Origin: Arachidicoccus sp.
GTDB lineage: Bacteria; Bacteroidota; Bacteroidia; Chitinophagales; Chitinophagaceae
Assembly: GCA_028283605.1 (NCBI GenBank)
Contig: JAPWKH010000033.1
Coordinates: 1 to 64,000 of the forward strand
DNA: 64,000 nucleotides
Direction: 5' to 3'
Positions within the stretch are counted from its first letter, which is position 1. Each line of letters opens with the position of its first letter. This document shows positions 7,472 to 17,261 of the stretch, in pieces. The notes under the pieces are model-generated. The model was given only the letters and a program-made list of their open reading frames with translations. It had not been told where the DNA came from and did not search any database. The translations under genes were made by a program, and so were the position numbers.

Positions 7472-8407
7472 CTATGGAACCGGAGATGGTGAGATTCTAT
7501 CGAATGAATCGTAAATGCATGTTGACCCACGACCATTATTTTTAATATAATAAAGAGCCTGATCAGCAAATATTATAGAATTATCTCGATCATTTACATC
7601 ACGGGAATACGCCACTCCTGCTGAAAAACTATATTTTATCTCATTATTACCGCATAATACGGGCGTCATAGAGTCTCTTATTCTATCAATTATATTGCGG
7701 GCCTCTGACGGTGTCGTTCCGGGAAAAATTAATAAGAATTCTTCCCCGCCATACCTCCCTATATAGTCTGATCCCCTAATTCCTTTTATGATTGAAGATG
7801 TAAAATGCCTTATTACGGCATCGCCGCAATCATGCCCATAAGTATCATTTATCGATTTAAATAAATCGATATCCAATATCGATAATGAATATCCTATTTC
7901 CTGGGGGTTGAGGCCGTTCAACGCATTCATGATACCGCGCCTGTTGAAAATCCCAGTCAATTCGTCGATCTGCGATAGGCGCTCCGCTATATCGCGATCC
8001 ATGCGGATTGTTTTTACATCCGTTTTCTGCAGACTTGTTATATCAGGTGCTATGCTGATCATCCAACCGTCTGCATTAATTGTTTCGGTCATGAGGACCC
8101 AGCGACCACTACGCATGTCAGTTTCAAATGATTTGAAACTCTCTTTGCCCCGCCGAGATCTCGCCGCAGCCAGCCATTGCTCAAAATTGGCTGCGCGCGC
8201 GTGAGAGTTGCAGCCGGCGTCGGTTTCGACCCCCCTGCGCATCAAATCCGCCCAGGTCAGTTTCTCGTCGCGCTGGAGCCCAAATTCTCGTCCAAATGCT
8301 TCGTTGAAATATACAATAATATCATCTTCGTTATAAACGGCTATCAGTACATTTGACGCATCGAGCAGGGACATTATTTGTTCTGGTATAGTCTTATCCA
8401 TCTCCAA
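7472..8407 (-). CDS. PAS-GGDEF diguanylate cyclase
   Basis: 311 residues, predicted cytosolic. The N-terminal sensor region (about residues 12-128) has a PAS-like pattern (ASNVLIAVYNEDDIIVYFNE, later WMISIAPDITSL). The GGDEF domain (about 145-305) has IDELTGIFNRRG (147-158), the active-site loop GGEEF (220-224), and an allosteric I-site RGSD (211-214) exactly five residues before it. It should therefore make cyclic di-GMP and be product-inhibited. It is somewhat AT-richer than gcrA. No neighbour points to a specific signal, although c-di-GMP often governs surface polysaccharides such as those encoded nearby. The gene is intact. Confidence 0.88.
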   Translation of the reverse strand: MEMDKTIPEQIMSLLDASNVLIAVYNEDDIIVYFNEAFGREFGLQRDEKLTWADLMRRGVETDAGCNSHARAANFEQWLAAARSRRGKESFKSFETDMRSGRWVLMTETINADGWMISIAPDITSLQKTDVKTIRMDRDIAERLSQIDELTGIFNRRGIMNALNGLNPQEIGYSLSILDIDLFKSINDTYGHDCGDAVIRHFTSSIIKGIRGSDYIGRYGGEEFLLIFPGTTPSEARNIIDRIRDSMTPVLCGNNEIKYSFSAGVAYSRDVNDRDNSIIFADQALYYIKNNGRGSTCIYDSFDRISPSPVP

Positions 8408-8599
8408 ACCCTATCGTATTTTGTTGTAAAGAACTGCGCGCAGTCAGTTCTAAGTCGCGGCGATAGACATCATGATCGATGATATAGTTTAATATTTTAT
8501 AACGGCGATATATGGCGCCAGCTACCTGTTTGACAGAAGTGCAGCACGCAGGGTTGTCCAGTTATTGCAGGGCGCGTTGGGACGGCAGCTTTTTAATAG

Positions 8600-8760
8600 T
8601 CACCTCCGGAAGTTGCCTTTCCCCAATTCATCATCTCCCGTCGCAGGGCGGCCAGTTTCGCCATCACAGCCATGCTCAAACAGTACGCAGTAAGCAGCCT
8701 TCCGTAATCCATGAGCGCAGCGCGTTCCTTCGATGCCGGCTCGCTTTGCAGCTTCCCGAA
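8600..8760 (-). pseudogene. Tyrosine recombinase (integrase) C-terminal remnant
   Basis: The minus strand gives REAAKRAGIEGTRCAHGLRK, then AAYCVLFEHGCDGETGR, stopping at 8600. The HGLRK core matches box II of tyrosine recombinases (HxLR), with the usual AAKRAGI lead-in. The following box with the GH and the catalytic tyrosine is not readable. It points to an old integrated element. The rest of 8408-8918 shows nothing else I can support. Confidence 0.4.
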
Positions 8761-8918
8761 GCCAGCTCCCGAAGCCTTATGATGACAACGCGGCGCCAGT
8801 CTTCGGATTGATTAGAAAGTGCATCTGTCTGTCCGTAAGTCTGCTCAGTTCGGCGATTAGATCTCTATGAAAAAGGCGTTTTCCAGTCTCTGCTGCACCT
8901 CACTGGTCAAGCGTTACG

Positions 8919-9227
8919 TCAGACCAACGGCGATATCTCATCGACAATCGCTATCGTGGCGCTCACCATGCCACCGTTCTTGCCACCGAGCCGCGCCGCC
9001 CATTCGGGACTATCATGGTACTCCTGATCACGAACGGCTAATTCTTCTGCTGTCCCGTCAAAACGAACCGCCCAGACAAACTGATTGTTTTCATAATCGG
9101 CGTAGGCGAACACCACTGTAAAGCCGAATTGCTCCCGCAACGGACGCACGTTTTCCCGCCAGTGAACAGCCCAATCTGGCAACACGCCTTTCCTAAATTG
9201 ATAGCGGCGTAGTTGAATGACCGACAT
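8919..9227 (-). CDS. NIPSNAP-like dimeric alpha/beta-barrel protein
   Basis: 102 residues from MSVIQLRRYQFRKG. The pattern ELRxYxxKxGxLPxW, a middle RPLREQFGFTVVFAY, and FVWAVRFDGTAEELAVRD is typical of the small NIPSNAP/ferredoxin-like-fold family, whose biochemical role is mostly unknown. A longer reading from 9287 would add residues encoded by the IS5-type end (DFFNTLL), so the inner ATG at 9227 is preferred. That ATG overlaps the end of the IS inverted repeat, so the native ribosome-binding site was probably replaced and expression may be altered. Confidence 0.6.
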   Translation of the reverse strand: MSVIQLRRYQFRKGVLPDWAVHWRENVRPLREQFGFTVVFAYADYENNQFVWAVRFDGTAEELAVRDQEYHDSPEWAARLGGKNGGMVSATIAIVDEISPLV

Positions 9228-9308
9228 TAGCAGGGTGTTGAAGAAGTCGCTTGCGGCGCGACTATCGGCATGATTCACTTGGTCCATGCTTAGGTTCGAG
9301 GACGTGCT

Positions 9309-10404
9309 ATGCGTGGTTCAGACAGTCGGAGTGGTTCTCTATTTTCCTATGTCGACATAGAGGCTCGGTGTCCGCCGCGATCATCCGCTGCGGACGATCC
9401 GCGAACTGTCAGATGCGGCTTTTGAGACGCTGACAGTTGATTTTTCCAAGCTCTACCTGGCATGGGGCGTCCCTCGATCGCCCCTGAGATGCTGCGGGCC
9501 ATGCTTTTGCAAGCCTTTTACTCGATCCCGTTCGGAGCGTCAGCTTATGGAACATCTTGAGTTTGACCTACTGTTCCGCTGGTTCGTTGGCTTGGGTGTC
9601 GACGGGGCGGCATGGGACCATTCGACGTTCTCTAAAAACCGTGACCGTCTTTTAGAAGGCGAGATTGCGGCCAAGTTTTTGGCCGCCGTGTTGGCACAGC
9701 CGCGCGTAAAACGTTTGCTCTCAACGGACCACTTCAGCGTCGATGGCACCTTGATCGAAGCCTGGGCTTCAATGAAAAGCTTTAAGGCAAGGGCGCAGGA
9801 TGACAAAGACCCACCGGCACCAAGCTCGGGTGGTCGCAATGCTGATGTCGATTTTAAAGGCCAAAAACGCTCCAACGACACCCATGAGAGTACGACTGAC
9901 CCTGAGGCGAAGCTTTACCGCAAAGGGCCGGGCATGGAGGCCAAGCTTTGCTTTATGGGTCATACCTTGATGGAGAACCGCTCGGGCCTGATTGTCGACA
10001 CCCGTATGACCACAGCAAACGGTCATGCCGAGCGCATTGCCGCGTTATCGATGATCGAACCGCGTGCGGACCGGCCCAAAGCTATCAGCCTTGGGGCCGA
10101 CAAGGGCTACGACGCCGAGGACTTCGTCAATGAACTGAAGTCGATGAACGTTCGCCCTCACGTCGCGCAGAATGATACTGGTCGACGCTCGAACATTGAT
10201 CGGCGCACGACCCGTCATGCCGCTTACGCCATGAGCCAGAAGATACGTAAGCGCATCGAGGCAGGCTTCGGTTGGCTGAAGACCGTTGGCAACTCCCGAA
10301 AGACGCGGTTCAAAGGCACGGATCGCGTCGGGTGGGGCTTTACCTTCGCCATGGCGGCCTACAATCTCGTGCGATTACCCAAACGGTTGCAGGCATCGAC
10401 ATGA
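9309..10404 (+). pseudogene. IS5-family transposase, frameshifted near the N-terminus
   Basis: The native start is probably the ATG at 9309 (MRGSDSRSGSLFSYVDIEAR). The frame is broken near 9370-9385, near 9465 and near 9528, each by about one base in or near a homopolymer, and then runs open from 9547 to 10404. The intact part has the DDE-type core: FSVDGTLIEAWASMKSFK (first Asp), ISLGADKGYDAEDF (second Asp) and RKRIEAGFGWLKTVGNSRKT (Glu), ending NLVRLPKRLQ. The homopolymer pattern suggests either decay or read errors. Confidence 0.8.
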
Positions 10405-10730
10405 GGCTTCAGGGAAAGTGGCGGATCGTCGAGACAGCCCTGTGGGACAGGGACTATCTCGACCTGTCAGGACCCGCTTTTATTGAGATCGACGACAAGG
10501 GGAATGCTGAAATGGCATATGGAGCCATGAACGCTAGCCTTGACATAGGATACATATCCAACGGAATTGACTTCGATTGGAACGGCAGTGACGAAGGCGA
10601 CCACGTCGAAGGAACAGGCTGGGCCGAACGGCAACACGATGGGGCCCTAATCGGCGAAATTAGCTACCGAAATGGCGACGAGACCACTTTCAAAGCCATC
10701 CCATGGCCGACTTCTTCAACACCCTGCTAA
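10401..10730 (+). CDS. Passenger protein of unknown function in the IS5-type element
   Basis: 109 residues, MRLQGKWRIVETALWDRDYL at the start and YRNGDETTFKAIPW near the end. Its ATG overlaps the transposase stop (ATGA), so it is translationally coupled. The body resembles a widespread small soluble family of unknown function (GKWRI...LWD.DYLDL.GPA.I, later GWAE...DGSL.GEI). The last residues PTSSTPC and the stop codon are encoded by the IS inverted repeat, so the natural C-terminus was probably the Trp just before. This supports capture of a chromosomal gene by the element. Confidence 0.65.
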   Translation: MRLQGKWRIVETALWDRDYLDLSGPAFIEIDDKGNAEMAYGAMNASLDIGYISNGIDFDWNGSDEGDHVEGTGWAERQHDGALIGEISYRNGDETTFKAIPWPTSSTPC

Positions 10731-10870
10731 TAGTGCATTCTGGAATTAGTAATCTACGAATAATCATAATTGATTATTGATTTCATAAAATAAACTATCA
10801 AATTTAGACTTATAAATTATTTCCATGGCGAAACATAATTATAAAATTGCTAATAATGAGGGTATGGATT

Positions 10871-12196
10871 ATGGAGCTTAATAATAATTTCCAGTTATCT
10901 TGCGTAAAATTGTTTGAGGAAATTTTTTCTGATGAACCACATCATGCACTAAATTTTTTTCTACATGTACACTCCTTCCTATCAGATCTGAGATGCTTGC
11001 ATTGTTGCTTGTATATGAAGGAGAGTGGCCACGTTGAATTAGCTGACTTCGCCTTGAGTAAAGTAATAAAAGAAAGAGATCTAGGCGTATCAGGCTATTA
11101 TGAGTTGGCTATTATAAAGGAACGTCTTGACGCGTTACCTGAAGCTATGGCGCTTATTAGGAAAGTGCTCACTGCAGATCCGGAGCATGACAGGGCCCTT
11201 TTGCGGCGGGCTATTATAATGGTCAAGCTCGGTATGCGGGAACCTGCTTCCGCGGCAATTGAAGATATCCCGCTCAGTAATAACTTTGATTTGAATGAAA
11301 AGACTACATTGGCAGCCTTTAACCGCACTTCAGATTTCTGGCACGCGCAAATGGAATTGTTCACGGAAACACCTCTCAATTTCTGGGAGGTTGGAGAGGC
11401 CGTGGAAAAAGCTTTGGTAGAGCAAAAACCCTTTTGCTTACTTCGCCTGGGGGATGGTGAAGGAGCGTTTCTAATGCCTGACCATACAGAGGACCTTATG
11501 TCTCTGGCTACAGTGGCCAGGCGATACTTTGCGTATCGCTGGTTCGGTGACAATTTTGAATCTGCATTGCCAGTTTTGATGTCCTTAAGCGGCAAACTCA
11601 AAGAAATTGCATCCAATGCAGATATTGTTGCTGTTCCTAATATAGATTGGTGTCGCTATGAATGGGCGAATGGGAATTTCCGCACATTAGCTGGGTGTCT
11701 CAGCTCCAGGCAGTGCATAATAAATACGGACGGACTGCTGGCAGAAAGTGGGGTTGCGCTTGATCTGACCCACGGTTCTGTACTGTCGCGTCTCATTCAA
11801 AAAGCGGAAACCGTATGTCTGGTCACTTGCCATACAGAACTCGCGCAAAAGTTAAATCATGCGTTAGGCAGCAATAAGGTGGAATCAATCATTATCCCCC
11901 CTGCGCACTCCGATCTTAATCTCAGTAAACTGAGCATAGATCGCAACCATGTCGATGTTTTCAATGATACAATGAATCTAATCAAAGCGTATTCACAATC
12001 CCGTCTTTTTCTGATTGGGGCAGGTTATCTGGGCAAATTTTATACCCACCAAGCGTCAATGATGGGGGCCGTGGCCCTGGATGTCGGCTCTGTCCTTGAC
12101 GGGATTATGGGTTTGCAGACACGTCCCAACTTCGAAGGGATTGATTTACCTGCAAAATTCTGGGGTGCTTTTATGAACGATCAAGAGGCTGCGTAA
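10871..12196 (+). CDS. Putative GT-D-type glycosyltransferase with N-terminal TPR-like region
   Basis: 441 residues from MELNNNFQL; a GAGGG ribosome-binding site (10858-10862) favours this ATG over the earlier in-frame starts. The N-terminal third looks like helical TPR repeats (YYELAIIKERLDALPEAMAL, VLTADPEHDRALLRRAIIM). From about residue 185, FCLLRLGDGEGAFL resembles the acidic RxGDGE motif of GT-D fold (DUF1792) sugar transferases, followed by Rossmann-like strands (VCLVTCHTELA, LFLIGAGYLGKFYTHQ) and ALDVGSVLDGIMG. It is AT-rich, unlike dnaK or gcrA, and lies beside polysaccharide genes. Family assignment is by motif only. Confidence 0.55.
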   Translation: MELNNNFQLSCVKLFEEIFSDEPHHALNFFLHVHSFLSDLRCLHCCLYMKESGHVELADFALSKVIKERDLGVSGYYELAIIKERLDALPEAMALIRKVLTADPEHDRALLRRAIIMVKLGMREPASAAIEDIPLSNNFDLNEKTTLAAFNRTSDFWHAQMELFTETPLNFWEVGEAVEKALVEQKPFCLLRLGDGEGAFLMPDHTEDLMSLATVARRYFAYRWFGDNFESALPVLMSLSGKLKEIASNADIVAVPNIDWCRYEWANGNFRTLAGCLSSRQCIINTDGLLAESGVALDLTHGSVLSRLIQKAETVCLVTCHTELAQKLNHALGSNKVESIIIPPAHSDLNLSKLSIDRNHVDVFNDTMNLIKAYSQSRLFLIGAGYLGKFYTHQASMMGAVALDVGSVLDGIMGLQTRPNFEGIDLPAKFWGAFMNDQEAA

Positions 12197-12308
12197 ATAC
12201 GATAAGGTTCTATTGGCGCTGTGAATATAAGTGGTGAAACGGCTAAGTGATCGGCGGACGAATCATAGTCGTCTGTCAATTAACCTATATGCCTTAATAC
12301 CTTATGGT

Positions 12309-13174
12309 TTAGCTGTACTTGAGACATCGTAAAAGATATTTGGCATAATCGCTCTTACCGTATTTCGAAGCAAGGGCACTCAATTCGTTATCTGTTATGT
12401 AACCTCGCCGCCACGCCACCTCTTCCGGGCAGGCGATTTTGAAACCCTGGCGCTTTTCCAGTACGCGAACGAATTCTGCCGCATCAAGGAGACTGTCCGG
12501 CGTGCCGGTGTCGAGCCAGGCATAACCGCGGCCAATCGGCTTAACGCTCAGTTCGCCCGTGTTCGAGATAGATGCGGTTGACATCGGTGATCTCATACTC
12601 ACCGCGTGCCGATGGCTTCAGGTTGGCGGCAATGTCAACGACCTGATGATCGTAGAAGTAAAGACCCGTAATTGCCCAGTTGGAGCGCGGCTTTAGCGGC
12701 TTTTCCTCGACGGAAAGCGCGATGAAGTTGTCGTCGAATTCGACCACGCCGTAACGTTCGGGATCGGAGACCTGGTAGGCGAAGACGCTGGCACCGGGTG
12801 CGCGCAGCGGATTCGCAAGAAACCGGCGAGGGATGGGCCGAAGAAGATATTGTCGCCCAGCACCAGGCAGGCCGGGCCGCCGGCCGAGGAAATTGGCGCC
12901 GATGATGAAGGCCTGGGCGAGGCCGTCCGGGCTCGGCTGCACGGCGTAGCTGAGGCTGATCCCCCACTGTTCACCGCTGCCGAGCCGCTTGAACAGTGTC
13001 GAGATCGTCCGGCGAGGAGATGATCAGCACGTCGCGGATGCCGGCCAGCATCAGCACCGACATCGGATAATAGATCATCGGCTTGTCGTAGATCGGCAGC
13101 AATTGCTTGTTGATCGCGAGCGTCGCCGGATGGAGCCGCGTGCCGCTGCCGCCGGCAAGAATGATTCCCTTCAT
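12309..13174 (-). pseudogene. rmlA: Glucose-1-phosphate thymidylyltransferase RmlA, frameshifted
   Basis: First enzyme of dTDP-L-rhamnose synthesis. The start is clear ([20 protein letters not shown], then [17 protein letters not shown]), with the nucleotidyl-transferase signature GGSGTR. The total span is normal for about 290 residues, but the frame changes near 12995, near 12900-12840 ([17 protein letters not shown] lies in another frame) and near 12565. The C-terminal piece (KPIGRGYAWLDTGTPDSLLD to the stop) is again readable. No domain is missing, so corrected sequence could restore an intact gene. It overlaps the end of rmlD by four bases. Confidence 0.85.
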
Positions 13175-13708
13175 CCGGAATGGTCCTCTGTTTGGGGCCC
13201 GACCAGCCGGTCAAGGCAGTCATCGAGCGACATGCGCCATGGATCGAGACGCAGGCCAAATGTATCGTCAAGTTTGTCGCCATTGAGGCACGAATTGGCG
13301 GGCCGTTTCGCCGGGGTCGGATAATCGGCCGTCGTGATCGGATTGACCCGTACCGGTGTACGTCCGCGCGCCTCGGCGCCTTCGAAAATGGCCGTAGCGA
13401 GTTCGTGCCAGGTCGCCTCGCCGTCATTGACGAAATGCATAGGTGCCGCGGAGCGTCGGCTCGAGGCGCATCGCCGTTGACCCGCTGGGCCAGTTCGGTT
13501 TCCGTCTCAGCCTTGTCGACGGCCGTATAGGCGGCAGAGGAAATGATGGCGTCGGGAGCGATCTCCCGCACGATGGCTTCGAGGCTTGGGTTTGTGACAG
13601 GTCGACTTCGGGGCGGCCGATTCGCACGATCTCCAGACCGAGACGATCTCCCTCCATTTGCAGGGCGGTATCGACCTGACCGTTTTTTCCGGTGACAAGA
13701 ATGCGCAT
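13171..13708 (-). pseudogene. rmlD: dTDP-4-dehydrorhamnose reductase RmlD, internally deleted
   Basis: The last step to dTDP-L-rhamnose. The N-terminus (MRILVTGKNGQVDTALQMEG) and the C-terminus (MHFVNDGEATWHELATAIFE, ending [10 protein letters not shown]) are present, but the whole gene spans only 538 bases instead of about 880. Around 13440-13470 the text jumps from the NAD-binding half (VDKAETETELAQRVNGDAPR) to the C-terminal third, so roughly 110-150 codons, including the catalytic YxxxK region, are absent. Frameshifts also occur in the N-terminal half. Unlike the other rml genes, this one cannot be rescued by fixing single bases. Confidence 0.8.
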
Positions 13709-13710
13709 GA

Positions 13711-14771
<1,061 letters not shown>

Positions 14772-14881
14772 TTAAAAATCATCCCTCAAAAGACCAGCAC
14801 ATCGGCCGGCCGCCTGAACCTGTCAGTTGCGGCCTGCGAAGCCCCCCGGCCCGACGCACATGTTATCAGCCAATATATTGC

Positions 14882-15469
14882 TTATCGTAAAGACGCAAGC
14901 TTAGGCTGTGTCTTGTCCTTATCTGAAAGCACGGCTTTTGATAGATCGACCGGCCAGTCGATGCCGATTTCCGGGTCATCGAAGGCGATACCGGCGTCAT
15001 GGGGATGCGAATACGGATTTGTGACCTTGTAGAAAACGACCGTGTCGGGCTCAAGCGTGCAGAAACCGTGTGCGAAGCCTTCGGGCACCCAGAGCTGCTC
15101 GCCCTTTTCGGCGGTCAGGTTAGCGCCGACCCATTGGCCGAAGGTCTTCGATCCAGGACGGATATCCACGGCCACATCGAAAATCGCGCCGTTCAGGCAA
15201 CGCACCAGCTTGCCCTGGGGCAAGGGGGACTTCTGGTAATGCAGGCCGCGGATCGTGCCGACTTGGGCGGACAGCGACTGATTATCTTGGACAAAGCCAA
15301 CATTGGCAATATGCTCACGAAACCAACCATCTTTATAGGATTCAAAAAAATATCCGCGAGAGTCGCCAATACGCGTAGGAACGATAAGTGCAACCCCACT
15401 CACGGAAAAAGTTTCATAATGCACGGATATCTCTGGGTTGTGCCGGTAAAAAGTTCCGAGACACTTCAT
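14882..15469 (-). CDS. rmlC: dTDP-4-dehydrorhamnose 3,5-epimerase RmlC
   Basis: Epimerase of dTDP-L-rhamnose synthesis, cupin fold, 195 residues. Recognisable are RIGDSRGYFFESYKDGWF, FVQDNQSLSAQVGTIRGLHY with the catalytic His in GLHYQ, KLVRCLNGAIFDVAVDIR and WVPEGFAHGFCTLE. The ATG at 15469 has a strong ribosome-binding site (GAAAGGAAGT) but gives about 17 residues more than usual at the N-terminus; a GTG at SVHYETF is the alternative. It is the first gene of a minus-strand rmlCBDA operon and the only one read intact. Confidence 0.93.
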   Translation of the reverse strand: MKCLGTFYRHNPEISVHYETFSVSGVALIVPTRIGDSRGYFFESYKDGWFREHIANVGFVQDNQSLSAQVGTIRGLHYQKSPLPQGKLVRCLNGAIFDVAVDIRPGSKTFGQWVGANLTAEKGEQLWVPEGFAHGFCTLEPDTVVFYKVTNPYSHPHDAGIAFDDPEIGIDWPVDLSKAVLSDKDKTQPKLASLR

Positions 15470-15561
15470 GACTTCCTTTCAAATTGCAATAATAATTTGC
15501 ACTGACGCGAGTTAATCGGGCTCAAGTTTTCAATCAAAACGCGTTTGCTCAAGCGTCATGA

Positions 15562-15671
15562 CGACGTTGCCCTTTGGATTTGATCCCGTTTCGGGTGGCC
15601 AAGAAATGGGGAGCAGGTCAACCAACCGCTCGAGCAAACTCAAGATTGGATAAAGTCAAGGGGCAATGTCG
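15562..15671. mobile_element. 110-bp MITE derived from an IS407-type relative
   Basis: Consists only of the two ends of an element related to the two IS407-type copies. The first 27 bases (CGACGTTGCCCTTTGGATTT onward) match the orfA-side end, and the last 50 bases (CCAACCGCTCGAGC to GGGGCAATGTCG) match the orfB-side end with about six differences. It lies in the opposite orientation to the full copies, and the 1.1 kb interior is missing. It sits between rmlC and the next gene. It could be mobilised by the full-length transposase. Confidence 0.75.
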
Positions 15672-15746
15672 GATAGGTTGATTGTGTGTTTTTTATAAGC
15701 TAGTGATTTTCATGTTTAGTGATTTATTATCTTTTTGGAGGCGAGT

Positions 15747-17228
15747 TTGGCGTTAAAAAACAATGTTCTAACTGTTGCTATAATGGGAGTTGAGCGATTG
15801 TCTGTGCCACACGGCACATATACGGAATTGTTGGAATTCTTACCGCTAAATGAAACGGAGTTCGTTGAAACTGACAATATCAAGCCGGACGACCTGCTGT
15901 TTAAGAATAGATTTATAGTCGGGCTGATTGTGGGGGCGGATGAGGCAAAAGCGCTAAACAAAAAGCTGCAAACTGTCCTGCCTGAGCATTTACGTGAGGA
16001 GGGTGTTTTCACGTTCTCTGGTGCACAGGATAACACCAAATTAATTGAATGGTTGGAAGGGCGCATCAGAGTCGCCGTCGAGGAAATGATTGGCGCTTTT
16101 TTTCGGAGTCAGCAAGCCTTAGCTGAAACCCGACGGCGCAACCATATGCTTCAGAATAATTTGATGTCACTGGAGAATGCGTTTGCTTCCTTTGGTTACC
16201 CTGGTCGCAAGGTGAGTTTTCAGACCACTGACAAAATTGTTTTCGCTTTCGATGTCGGTGATGAGACTGGTGAAATTGGGTTTTTGCAGAAAATACCTGT
16301 TCACCTGTCCAATGTCGTGGGTATTGCTCTTTTCTTTCGAAGGAGCGGGAGGGGACAGAGCGGCGAACTGTATCTAAAGATTACAAAGCAATTTTCGCAT
16401 GAAATAGTTTGTGAACAGAAGATCAATTTTGAAGATATCAGACGCGGCTGGAATGAATTTGAATGCTCACCAAAAGAATTCGAACGTTCGGAACCTCTTG
16501 TGATCGAGTTGACAATTACAGGGAATGACGCGGAGAAAATGATGCCGGCGTTAGCCAGAGGCGCGAGTTCGATTCAAGACCGTGTACATTTGAAAAGTGG
16601 TCGTGCTTTGGCCTATCCATTGGCCATCCGTGTTTTTAGCGGCCTGGCAGGGGTGCCTTACAAGCGAAAGATTGCTGCTGAAGCAGTCAATGCAGAAGTG
16701 CCGAGATTAAAAAGCATTTTATCAGAAGATGTTATGGCGACGGCACATATATACGAGCTTCCATACGATGAACCGTCTTTCCGAGTTGTAGATTTTGACA
16801 AAAATATCCAATCTCTACTAGTGCATCCCTTGGGATCGGCCCCTGTGGTGGCCCAGTTAAAAAGGGTTAAAGCACCGGTTAAATGCTTGATTTCGGCCGT
16901 GATTGAGCACCGTAACGTCGAAGGTGGGCCTGTGGATTTTGGAATTTACGTGGTTAAAAATTCACTTCGCCCGCCATCTTTCTCAAAGGATTTTTTTGGA
17001 GTGAGTGCGTCGTCGAAAGTGGGGGATGCTTTTGTTGATCTTGATAAAATTTCGTGGGTCCGTCTCAATGGAGGAGAGTGGAGCGAGTTGGAAACGCAGT
17101 TTTTCTTTGAAGGCGGCGTAGGGGAGCGGGACGTACATATTGACATATTTCTTCTTACTAGATCGCCGTCAGGCAATAGCCATTTGGCTTGGGCAATGTT
17201 CCGGAATATTTCGATCTCGACAATATAG
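15747..17228 (+). CDS. Unknown protein of a polysaccharide cluster
   Basis: 493 residues if the TTG at 15747 is used; GGAGG at the right distance supports it over the TTG at 15735. No signal peptide or membrane segment. The first 130 residues look alpha/beta (LTVAIMGVERLSVPHGTYTE, FIVGLIVGADEAKALNKK) with a helical end (SQQALAETRRRNHML). The rest is rich in beta strands and resembles two lectin-like sandwiches (VHLSNVVGIALFFRRSGRGQ, LYLKITKQ; later VKCLISAVIEHRNVEGGPVD). It is AT-rich like the neighbouring glycosyltransferase gene, which starts 33 bases later, so the two are probably cotranscribed. I do not recognise a characterised family; a role in sugar-chain binding or export is only inference from context. 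Confidence 0.6.
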   Translation: MALKNNVLTVAIMGVERLSVPHGTYTELLEFLPLNETEFVETDNIKPDDLLFKNRFIVGLIVGADEAKALNKKLQTVLPEHLREEGVFTFSGAQDNTKLIEWLEGRIRVAVEEMIGAFFRSQQALAETRRRNHMLQNNLMSLENAFASFGYPGRKVSFQTTDKIVFAFDVGDETGEIGFLQKIPVHLSNVVGIALFFRRSGRGQSGELYLKITKQFSHEIVCEQKINFEDIRRGWNEFECSPKEFERSEPLVIELTITGNDAEKMMPALARGASSIQDRVHLKSGRALAYPLAIRVFSGLAGVPYKRKIAAEAVNAEVPRLKSILSEDVMATAHIYELPYDEPSFRVVDFDKNIQSLLVHPLGSAPVVAQLKRVKAPVKCLISAVIEHRNVEGGPVDFGIYVVKNSLRPPSFSKDFFGVSASSKVGDAFVDLDKISWVRLNGGEWSELETQFFFEGGVGERDVHIDIFLLTRSPSGNSHLAWAMFRNISISTI

Positions 17229-17261
17229 TTCTAATTTTCAAGTAAATTGAAAGTATTAAAT

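Larger units (their letters stand above)
9226..10731 (+). mobile_element. IS5-type insertion sequence with passenger gene
   Basis: Flanked by a 24-bp perfect inverted repeat beginning ATTAGCAGGGTGTTGA (9226-9249 and complement 10708-10731). It contains a DDE transposase (N-terminal part frameshifted) and a second gene overlapping the transposase stop. The total of 1.5 kb is longer than the simple one-gene version would be. No clear target duplication is visible outside the repeats. Confidence 0.8.
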
